Positions 25,901-37,900 of a stretch of DNA of 64,000 bases are shown here, piece after piece; positions within the stretch are counted from its first letter, which is position 1; the number at the start of each line of letters is the position of its first letter. The stretch is from assembly GCF_050947875.1 (NCBI RefSeq), contig NC_134574.1, positions 102,209,469 to 102,273,468 on the forward strand, read 5' to 3'. Position numbers and translations under genes: made by a program. This DNA is from Dermacentor variabilis. Its lineage: Eukaryota; Arthropoda; Arachnida; Ixodida; Ixodidae. The notes under the pieces are model-generated. The model did not search any database. It worked only from the letters and a program-made list of their open reading frames with translations, and had not been told where the DNA came from.

Positions 25901-28900
25901 AGCTTTGGCAAGCCACTGCACATCCAAGTGATATCCAATGACTGTCTTTGCTCATGCCAGTGCCGCACTCCAAAGCCAAATGTGAACCTTCCGCAGGATA
26001 GCCTGCGGTATAGTCCTACATAGGGCACCAATGAGTGCACAGCAGGGCCATGTGTGCTGGTGTTCCCAAGTTCGAAAAGTGTGAAGCACCATCTGTGGAG
26101 TACTTGCGCTGTCCCGTAGCTACATACAATCAAGCGAGTAAAGCACAGAATCTGACGAAGGGGAATAACGAGGTGAAGACATTCTCCACATGTTGCACAC
26201 GCCTTGCAATCAGTTGTCCTGTGTTTATGAATTTCTATGCATTTACGTGCGAAACTGAAAATAAACCTTTAGTCAGAAGTCAACATTTGTGTCTGTCCCC
26301 AGTTGTAGGTCCATCATTGGTTCTTGTGCTGTAGTTGCGTGAATATGGGTCACCAACCAGCCAATACATAACTATGACACCGACTCTTGCTGTCGTCGTG
26401 TCGTGCAGGAAAGCCAAACATTAGGAGGCACGAAAAGTTAGGTCGGAAAACACGGAAGAACTGGAAACGCGAGGGAATCGAGCATCCCCACAGATTACGT
26501 GATGTCGTCTGTCATATCCAGCCAAATTAGGTCGTGCCCGAAACATGGTGGCCATGACATGATTAGAGGTCGCAAAAATGCTTCTGCCGATTGCAGTACA
26601 CAAAAGTATGGTCTTTGAAATTGGCTTCCATTATTTCGAGTGCGCTGCCACTGTATCTCTGGTCCAGTGGTGCACCAAATCACTGGGGTGCACCTCGCTG
26701 GGATTACACCACCTATCGCACCTCTGTTAAACCTGCAACGTCTGCCCACGCTGCTGTAGATGTAGAAAGGCAACAGTGCAGCACCCTCGCACCACTGCAG
26801 GTCCGACGTGCTGGGCCACATCATGCCCATCCTGGGCCGAGACTGGGCCCAGTCTGGGGTGGCCAAGCTGTTCACCAAGATCCACGCCAATGGTTACCAG
26901 TTCCTGTACCTGTCGGCACGCGCCATTGGCCAGGCGCACCTGACGCGCGAGTACCTGCGCAGCGTACGCCAGGGGGACCTCTGGCTGCCCGACGGACCCC
27001 TGCTGCTGTCGCCCACCTCGCTCATCAACGCCTTCCACAAGTGAGCGCGGCCTCCGTCTCTCGGAACCTTTGCACTGCCGCTCTCGGGATATCCTGGAGA
27101 CGACCCACACACTCTTTGCTACTCCCAAGTACACTCGCTCTGCATTTTAAGCACACTCCCAGCCCCTGACCAAAAGCAAATTGCACGAAGAACATCATGA
27201 ACTCATTGTGCCGTTCACAGATTGGTCTGGTTAAGCCGCATGCAGCTCGTATATTCAATTTCTGACAATAGCTGGAGCGCGTGTACTGGTGCTCTGTCGC
27301 TTCATCTCGGCAGGGCAGCCAGGACAGGTTAGCATGGCAGGTCCATTCGCACTTTTGGCAGATAAAAGAATTTATCAGTTGTTGACAAATTCTGACTCTG
27401 TTGCAAGCTATGATAGGGAACCAGCTTCTATGAATGAAAGTAGCAGTATTATACTAATAAACTAATAAATATTCGCTGAACCAGCATGCAAAAAAAACCT
27501 TGGCACAGAGTGAGGAGCAGTTGAGGGAAAAAAAAAACGCCAGTCACAAGGTTAAATACTCACTCATGTATCATCGAGTATGTAGCTGCGTCAGTTTAGT
27601 CCCTACAGCTGCCTTTTATTTAAGTTCAATCTGTGTTTGTTTTCAGGGAGGTGATTGAGAAAAAACCGGAGGAGTTCAAGATCAGCTGTCTCCGGGATAT
27701 CCAGACGTTGTTCAACGTTACCGGGAACCCATTCTATGCTGGATTTGGCAATAAGATTAATGTGAGTATGCATTAGAGGCGAAGGGCTTCACAACAAGCA
27801 GCTCAGCTGGAAACTATAGGAGTTAACCTTATGTAGTGAACAAATGGCACTGTGGAACAGAGGCCAAAGTGCAGGAGGGTAACAACATATTTGCTTGTGT
27901 AAAACCTGCACTTTTTTTTTTCTCTGGAATCTTGGCAGGGTGTATATCTTACATGAGTCGGGCATATGAGTACCTGCTAAAACCGTTGATGACGTCGTGA
28001 ATGATGTAAAACATATTGCAAACACTGGCTACACACTGCCCATACGTTCATTCAATATTCAACACCATTGATAAAGTCCTACTTCGTTCTTCAACGCTCC
28101 TGCTCACAGTGCTGCTAACGTCTTCAGCGAAGTTTATCAGCACACTCGCAGAGATGGTCGTTGTGCTGAAGCATGCATTATAAGTGACACTTTATAGAGC
28201 ACAGCTCTTTGGTGCCTGTTTCATGTCGCCGTCGCCGTTGTGCCTCATCATAACCAGCTCCGTAGCCCCTCCTGGCGCCATCTCTCGCGCGCGGCGCGAG
28301 CCTTGCTCTCTTCGCTCCTCCAATGCCACCCCTGTGCGGCGGTAATCAGAGCGCTAGCTCGGTGGCGGCTGATCTCGATGATGTGCTGCTGCCGAAGTCG
28401 AAACGCATAGCCACTGCCATTCGCCACTGCGTGTACCCATTGCTGTGCATTACAACAAAAATTCAAGCAGAACTTGCAGGAATAATAACAAAATACAGGT
28501 TTTTTGATAGAACGAGACAGAACTCCACCGCATGGGCATCAGCCAAACTATTCCAACCAAAGCACGGCCTCCGAGACTTGCACACATACGACATGAAACG
28601 CCGCCGCCGGCTTGACAGGTTCCACTCGCTTCGCTGGCTGTGCTTTCCGAAGCCATTGACACGAAAGGGAATGGTCAATAGCCGACGTTTGGTGACCGCG
28701 GAACAGCGCAAATTTGAATACAGCCAAAGAAGCGATATTGGGCCTGCTTTCATTCTTGCTAATTATTGTGAACGAAACTGTGGAAATGGTAATATACATA
28801 AACGAAGTGCATGTGAATGAGATCTGCCCGGAGAGGTAGGTGTAATTCATTAATTAACAGCAAAGATTTCTTGAACCTTCTTTATTGACATAGTATATTG

Positions 28901-31900
28901 AATTTTCAAAATATTTACCGGAGTGCACGCTTTGTGCGTACCATCAGCGAAGGGGGACCTCTCTTGGGGTGCATTCAGTCCGTGAATATGCGCATGCGAT
29001 GTGACGCTGCGTATTTGTAGTGGCTGTTGAAATCGCATCTGCAGATGCAGGAATGAAGCATACAAAGCGTTCTAAGCAGGGAGACCAGAACTTGAACATA
29101 CGAGGAGACAGTGTTTACAATAATTAGCAAGAATGAAAGCAGGCACAGTATTGCTTCTTTGGCATTATTCAAGCCTGTGCCGTTTCGTTGTCACCGAACA
29201 TTGGCTACTTACCATTCTCTTTTGTGTCGATGGCGTCGGAAAGCACAGCCAGCGAAGCGAGTGAAGCCTGTCGAGCCCCCGTCAGCGGTGTTTCGTGTCG
29301 TGTACGTGCAAGTCTTGGAGGCCATGCTTTGGTTGGAATAGTTTTGTTGACGCCCGTGTAGTGTGGCTGCAAAAAATCTCGTTCTGTCAAAAGAACCTGT
29401 ATTTTGTTATTATTCCTGCAAGTTCTGCTTGACTCTTTGTTGCAATGCACAGCAATTGAAGCAAGTATTAAGCATCAGTATAAAGAATGAAAACATCAAC
29501 ACATGAAGTATTAAAGAAAACAGAAAAACACTACCTGTTTCAAGGATTTGAGCCCCGATCTTTTACATGAGAAGCAGACGTTCAATCTCTGCACCATGCC
29601 GCATGTGTGCTAACGATAGCAGCACCCCAAACGACGTTATGCTTGTTTAGCTCCACTTTCAATGCATTGAAAGTGCAGCCATTCCAGGCACTCTCCATGT
29701 TCTAGTACACTCTACCATCGGGGTTGTCATCGTCACATCATCCTCACCATACAAGTTTGGTCACACAGTTGTCGTCAAGCAATCATCGTCGTACTCTCAT
29801 AGTCAACTCATTGTCCTCATACTGTTGTCATGCATCTGTTGTCTTGCGTTGTTGTGATGCCATTGTCATTACGCCATCGTTTTCACGCAGTCATCGTTAC
29901 ACCAGTGTCGTCATGCTGTCGTGTTACTATCGTCATCACATCAGAAACGTCATCCAATTGGGCTCATGCTGTCATCACCATACTTGTTTTGTACCTTTGT
30001 AGATGTCATTTCTTTGCCATTCTGTCGTAATCAATCTCTCGTCCGTCACCTCAATTTATTCTGCCAATGTTATGCCATCGTCATCATTGCATCATCAGAC
30101 AGCTGTCATCATGGATTCGTTGTCATACTGCCATCGTCATGCCGTCATGGTACAGTTGAGCCCGCTTATAACGAACCTGAGCATTACGCGGCATCCTCTT
30201 TATACCCCGAAGTGCGTAGTAAGTGGACAACGGCTTAAAAAGAAAAGAAGTTGGCTAGCCAAAACACAAAATTTATTTCTTTGCAAAGAAGTTCGTGATG
30301 CTCATCTGTTTCAGCAATGCAGATCCAATGAGGGCGGTCTCCAGTTTACTTAAAGCAGAAGCGTGCTCTTCGCCGAGGCCCTTGGTATAGACAAGTTGCC
30401 TGAGGCTCTCTCTGTAGCCCATTGCTACAGGCATGCTTATGGGTGCTGGTTCCGAAGTTTCATCGTCATCAGATTCCTCCGCGTCGTTCTCCACCTGCAC
30501 TTCGCAATGATGCCCTCGTCCGTGCACGGTTCCGCAATATCAGCGTCTTCATCAGCAGAAAAAAAGTCACCCCAACCAGTGTCATAGCGCCCCATGTCAG
30601 AGTTGATGCAGCACTGCCGCAAATCACCGCCAGACCGATCATCTTTGGAAGCATCAGGCTCGGCATTAGGCATTGCGTTGATGAAGCTGGCCTTGCGTAA
30701 ACAGTTCTGTACGCAAGCGGCCATAACCTCCGCCCAGGCCACCTTTGCCATCTCATAGGCTGAATACAGTGAAACTAGGAGCGGCAAGTTGGCGGCCGGG
30801 CGGTCTACAGTGATGAGCAAGTGCTACACGATGCGGCGCCTATACGATGCCTTAAATGCACGTATCAAGTGGCTGCACTTTCGAACTGGTATTGGGCGGC
30901 AGGAAAACTAGAGTAACTGCCGTCGGAGAAGTTCGCACGGTGTACGCTCAGCAGTTGTCAAACATGAGCAGCACGCGCCTTCCCTGCCTGTGCATGTTGC
31001 AGTCAAACTCGCCCAGCCACTCTGCGAATAAGTTGTGCGTCATCCATGCCCTAGTATTGTGCTTGTAGCGCACAGCTACACAGCTCCAAAAGCAATGCAG
31101 CTTCTTTGATTTTCCATTTACAAATGGCATGTGCTGGTCGCTGCCATTAATATTAGTCCACAGAAGTGCTGTAACGCGCACTTTACTGTGTTTGCCGCCA
31201 GTGCATGAGTCGCCCTTGATGGCGTGCATTTTGTCTGGCAGCATCTGATAAAATAACAGTTTCAGCTGCGTTATACACATTCTGCGCCGTATAGCTTGCA
31301 ATAAGGACTCGGTTTGTTACAAGCCACGTGGCAACGTCTTGCTCACTTTCCGACGATCGATTGTAAAACAATCCTGTGCTGCACTTTGAATCGATGTAGC
31401 CGGTCAGTACCTGGGTAGAAGTCAGGAAAATTTAGCAGGAACGCGAAGTTTTTGGCTTTGTCCAGCATCATTAGCCCACTTATTGGAATGTTGCGAGCCC
31501 GTGTGTCGACGAACCACTTTAGCAGCGCGTCCTCTGCATCCGCATAAGTGGCCTTCTGCAGGCACTTTCTGTTCGTCGAGTCGGCTTCGAAGCTAGCAAT
31601 CTTTTCCTTGACCTTTAGCATCGTCCAGATGGTTGATTTTGACAAGTTGTACTTCTTCACCAACTCAGTTTTAAGCACCTTGAGACAGTTCTGTCAAAAC
31701 TGCCCAATTCGTTACCGTGAGCAGCGCTTTTCGTTTTGTGGTTGCTGCAGGCACGGCATTCCTGTTCATCCTGAATTACAATTTGGGCCTAACTAGAACG
31801 AAGTGTGGAAGCGAGACTAGTGTGGATAGGATTGCTTCGTGGTAACGGCCAGAAAGCAAAACTTCTGAACTTTAGCCGGTACCTTAGCGCGCGCGCTGAA

Positions 31901-34900
31901 ATAGTGAGGGAGTTGCAAGAAAGAGTAAGGAGAGGGGAGTGCAGTTGCGAGGATAGGCGGGCGGGTGATCTTGGAAGCCACACGCCGACACTTGTGGGCA
32001 GCACGTGACGGCGGGGAGAGGGTACAGGGGTGCGAAACCATGTTTTTTCCTTCCATGCACGAAACGGATAGTTTGCCTCCAAGGAGGCTTTTGCAAACAG
32101 ACCTCGCGCGCGCAAAGGGGTCAGAGGTTGTCGTTATTTCGCATCATGGCAGCGGGTTTGCACCGTCCGTTCGCTGTAACTGATCGGCAGGGCTCAAAGA
32201 TGTTCGTTATACGTACGATTTTATCCAATTGAAATAGTCTACATTTTGACGGTCACACAGCTCACGTTAAGTGAAAATTCGCCTTAAGTGGGACCGTTAT
32301 ATGTGGGCTCAACCGTAGTTCCATCCTCGTCACACCATCGCCGTCATAAAGACTGCATGATGCAGTTGTCGTCCATGCTATCGTTGTCGCATACTCGTGA
32401 CATGCTCGTCACACACTCATTGTCATCCTGTCATCATTCTCAAGCTGTCATTGTTATACCATGTTCATTATACTGCCATTTTTGTTCCACTGACGTAATT
32501 TCTTCTCTGTCAATGTGTTGGCGTCATACAGTCGTCATGTTGTCAGGTGCATGACTGATCTTGGCGTGCAAGTGTCATATGGTGATGTGGGACTGTACTA
32601 GAAAGAATGTATGTAGCATATAGCTGAGGCAGCGCAACTCCCAGAATGACCGCTACAAGTTTTAAATTTGTAGAATCGCTACAGATTCTAGATCACTACA
32701 CTACAGAAATCGCTGCAGATTCTAAGTAGAGGGTAATGCGATTGGCATCGCCATAGACAGTCATCATGAAATGGGTTCTTCTGGAATCTTCGACCTTTAA
32801 AGTAGGGAATGCAGGTCTTGCACAAGTAAGTACAGCATCCTGTGTCACAATTACGTAGCAATGCCTTTCGCCCAGCTTTATGCCACTTATCCGCAGTTTA
32901 TGGTCAGCTGATCATATTGATAAATGCGGGCGGCGTGTTTGTCTGGCCACTCACAAAGCACAAAAAGGAATAGCAGTCTGGCCTGTGCATCTATCTGATA
33001 CTCAATCGCCGATAAGGTTGTGCGAGCAAAAGAGCGCATTCTGCCAACAGACTTTCCAGGCATGGAGGGGACCTCACATGGATTCTTGCACCACTACTGC
33101 GGCCGCCGGTCTAGTTGGTGCATCTAATTTCGCGCTCCATTGCAGATAATGTCTCTGACTGCAAACATAAAAACACACACACCACCGACAGACTTGTAAG
33201 ACATGGCGTGAAAAATTGGCTAGAGAATACTTAATCGACATAAAGCATAACCAGGGTGTCTACCATTCGGGTAAGCCGGGAATTCTCAGGGAATTTGAAT
33301 AGTCTGGAAATACTCAGGGAAAACTCAGGGAATTTGGGCTTCTATCAGGGAAAATTAGCTGTAACTTTATTGAAAGGGAACGAAAGTCGTGTTAATGCTG
33401 GCTCCAGTAACAGAGCAATCGCAACGAATCATCGTTGACGCCGTGTCATCGGCATGAGGTATTGCCAGAGTAGTTAACGACCGATTTTCCAGGCGCCCAA
33501 TTTTTCGGACATGCTTGTTAATTTGCACAGCTTTGCGGCACCACCGCGTACTCCATAGAGTCAATGTATATGGCCCTGACTGCAGGTCTGAAATGGGATT
33601 AATCTAAGCCACCACCGCCGCCATTTTGGTTATCTCGCCGCCTCGAACCGGCACTCTTGCACGCAGATCCGCTGGCAGCCGTAGCCACCACCGCGGCAAC
33701 ATTAGGCCTTGGTGCTTCTACGTTCGCTATTAGGCTTCTTGCCGTGAGGCGCCGTGTATTTCATTGAAAGAATTCGCCGCTGTCAGCAATGGCACCAACT
33801 CCGCCTTTGTAATCCTCGCGATTGGCTTTGAAGCTCGCAGAGCACAACGCGTTGTGTAATGCCAGTTTCCGAAAGTTAGCTTCGCCCCAGTATAGCAGTC
33901 TTACGCGGTGAAGCATAACAAGCGTGGGAAGGGGCAAATGTCACGGGACAAAGTATGTATTCCTTAATTATACACGCGTGCACCCCCGTCTCCTGTCACA
34001 GTACGAGCACCGATATGCCTAATAAATGTACTGGCAGGTCTTAAGAGCTTTTTCGGACGTGCCTGTGGCATTTCAGCCCTTAAGGGCAGTTAAAGACATG
34101 CATTCATTTTTTTTCGGACTGCCCGATTTTTTGGATGTTTTTGCAGCCCCTAGGGAGTCTGGACATAGTAATTGACTTATAACTGACAAAGTGGATGCTT
34201 CGAATGATCCATGGGGTGAATGCATGGCCGAAGGAGGATGAGAACAGAAAGGACTGATGCACTGAGGAATTATCGGGAAAGGAAGCGTGCCGCCGCCTCT
34301 TTGAAGGAGCTTGAGCTCAAAAAACAAAGTGTTGGCTGACACCGGGATGCAGGTGTCCCTCATGCAAACCAAGATAAACTCTTTAAAGCAGTGAAACCTC
34401 AGACTGAGATGTTGTGTATGGGCTGACAGTATGCCAGGACAGTTGAGGTTGACTTCCCAGCTGCTGAGAGAGAATCTTCGTTGTGACAAAGTTCAGGCCT
34501 CGTAACAATGAGCTTGCTAACAGTTGATAGAAATAGCTCATATTCAAAAATATTTACTTCTGTATGCATCTCCTTTTCATTTGTATTTGGAATGGGTTTT
34601 ACCGTTTTTTTTTCACTGTGCATTTTACTAACACCTTCCTTCTGTTTTCTTTTTAAATAAAATAGATATTACTCCTTACTATTCAAACTGGATTAAGTCT
34701 TTTTTTTTCAACATGCTTACTAGAGAGTGACAGCATCGGGCAACATGGTGTTAGCCTGTCTTAACATAAAACAAAGCTCTGGCTCATTCAGGGAATTTTG
34801 CGAAAGTGCTCAGGGAAAACCTGGAAAACTCAGGGAATTTGGAAATGTCAACTTGGTAGACACCCTCATAACCATCCAGATCTCATATTTACTTTGTTAT

Positions 34901-37900
34901 ATCCGTGTTCGTTATATTGAGGTTTGACTGTACAACCTTGTGGATCGTGTCATAATGCACCGTAGCACTGAAATGCAATCACATCCTTGTAGATAATCAT
35001 CAGAGATTATAATTCTGCAACATATTTTGTTTTTCTTTGGCAGGACACATTGGCCTATCGTGCAGTGGGCATTCCCGTCTCACGCATCTTCACCATCAAC
35101 CCCAAGGGAGAGCTGAAGCTGGAGCTGATGCAGAATTTTCTCTCCTCGTAAGTTCGTCACCTGCCGTCATGGGCCCTGGGGTTATCGCATTGTGCTGCTG
35201 ACCGCGGGGTCACGGGTTCGATTCCCAGATGCAGTTGATGCATTCAGACGGGGCAGAAATGAAAGAATTTGCCAGTGGACTGAGATTCTGCTGTCAGCCT
35301 TTAATTAAAAGAAGCCAGAGTGCTAAAAATTAACCTGACCCTCTATTCACTGTGGCATCCCTCCTAGCTGAACTGTTGACTTTGGGCGCTTACCGTATTT
35401 ACTTGGATCTAATGCGCACCTTCTTTTTTTTTCTCAATAAAACGAGTTCAAAAATTGCATACGCGTTAGAATAAAGTACAAACCTAAACCTGCGTTACCA
35501 TATCACCATCGGCATTTCAAAATGGCTGTCTCCTACGTGCTTCGAGCCAAGCTTCCGTAGCTTCCTCCATGTGCTGTAGTATGTGTGCTTAGGCATTGAC
35601 TTAGGTTAGTCGTCCGTCCGTCTTTCCATTTTCTGTGTTTGCTCTATCGGCATGGAAGTGCCAACTGTGAAGACACGCCGAGCTCATCACAATGCCGCAA
35701 TTTAAAAAAAAGTGATCACTGTGCGGAGACAGATTGCATCACATGTGTTTGGAGTTCCTGAAACTTACGTGCTGTACTGGTGCAAACAGGAGAGGCATTC
35801 TACTACGGCGGCTGCTGCGGCCGCGTGGCCCCTATCTTGAAAGAGATCTGCGATGGAGACCGTCTACATGTCTAGGCGCACTGCGTTGTGTTCTCGTCGC
35901 TTTGCTCGTGTTGAAGCAAGAGGCCACACAAAGGTCAATTCGCTCGCTCCTGCTACCGCACTTCATCACGCCAGCATTTTGATAAAGAGTTTCCATGGTC
36001 ATTGAGCGAGACGTGTTCATGTTTGCTTGTGCGTGCATTATGCCATGCCTGTTAATTTAGTTAGTAAGCGAATGTTTGGTAAAACTATTACTCTTACTTT
36101 TCGTACAGCTTTCTGCTAATTTGCTATTGCAATCGATGCTTCCTTTGGGTTTTGTGTGATACTGTGACTTTCTTTTAAAATTTATTGCAACTGTAGTGCA
36201 TTGGGAGTGAATCTTTTTTTCCAAATGAGAGAAAGTTGTTTTTCTGTGTGAAACAATGAGGTGCGCGGTACTACAAGGGACTTCTCTTTTTTAAGCCATG
36301 GCAAATGAGTGTGCATAACAATTGAGGGCATGTTAGAATCAAGTAAATGTGGCAATTGTGTGGATTGTAGCTTAGTTTCATATTCCTCATACTCTGGGCT
36401 TGTGGATGAAATTTCTACACTTATAGGTGGAGTTAAAATGTTAAGAAATTGGGAAAATTGAGGTATTAACTGACTACTGCTTCCCAAAAGTCTGGGAACA
36501 GTGATACAGTCGAAACAGGATATATAGAATTCGACGGTGATCGGAAAATAGTTCGATATAGCGAAAATTCAATATAAATATATAGGCCAAAAAAGCACGC
36601 GATCTTAACAAATTGTGGCTTACCGATTGGAACAGCCGCGAGTCACGTAGCATGTGCACAAAATATGAAAGCGCTTTATTTCACGGAAAAAAAAACCCAC
36701 TAATTTTGGGCTGCTTTTTCCTCTGGGAAGTGAAGTTGAAAACACTAGTCTCAACCTTCTCGAGACTGTCCAGGTGTGAGAGCCCTGTGCCTTCCATTTC
36801 GCCGCAACAGCGCTGAATCAGGCTGAATGCTGACGCCAGTTCAGTGGCTGTGCACGGACACATTTCTTCGAAAACACAGTTGCCCTCGTCGTCGCTGGAA
36901 TCGCCGTCTTGAATGCCAGCTATTCCGGCCACAATGTCCTCATCACCGAGGTTGGCTACCGCTTGAACTTCGCTGTCAGCGTTAATGAAGTCATCAACAG
37001 TCACTTCAGACGGGACGGCACCACTCGCGAAACGCGTCCTCCAAGCACTCATCGTCATCTAAAGCTTCCGGAAATTCATCTCCGGCCACTTCAAGGCCTG
37101 CCTTGCCGAAACAGTTGGCTACTGTGGCCTGCTTCATGTCACCCCAAGCGCCGGTAATCATCTGGATCGTGCCGAGCAAGTCAATCTTGAGATTGGTTCC
37201 CATGCGGAGGTTTACGAGGAGCCGTTGAATAAGTCGCTTCCGATAGCCTACCTTGAATGCCTTTATGATACCCTAGTCGAGGGGCTGCAGTCTCGCTGCG
37301 GTGGTCGGCGGGAGAAACTTCAGTTCGATGTGCTGCAGCTTGCAAGTCGTTTGATGGACCGAACAGTTGTCTACCAGAAGGCAAACTCGGCGGCCCGACT
37401 TGCCCAACTCAGCGTCCCAAGCCTGCAGCCATTCACCAAAAAGTTGACGTGTCATCTAGGCCTTCCTATTGCAGCAGTAGCGGACGGGGAGCTGTTCACA
37501 GTTCTTGAAGCAGCACGGTGACTTGCTCTTCCCGATCATGAATGGCCGTAGCTTGCGCGAGCCATCCATGTTGGCTGCAAGCAGCACCGACACACGCACT
37601 TTGCTCATTTTACCGCCGTGACATGAGGTTCTACGAAGAGCGAGTGTCTTATTCGGCAACATTTGCCAAAAGAGACCAGTTTCATCTGCATTGAAGATTT
37701 CTGCAGGCGAAAACTTCGCAGTGATCTTCGGCCACTCCTCAGACAGCCACTGCTGCATCTCCTGGCTGCTGACCGCCCCACTTTCACCTGAAATGGCCTT
37801 TCCTGCAATGCCGTGGCAGTTTTTAAACTGTTGCAGCCACCCAGTGCCACCGCAAAAGTTCTCTTCGCCAAGAGCTGTAGCAAACCATTTGGCCTTTCCG

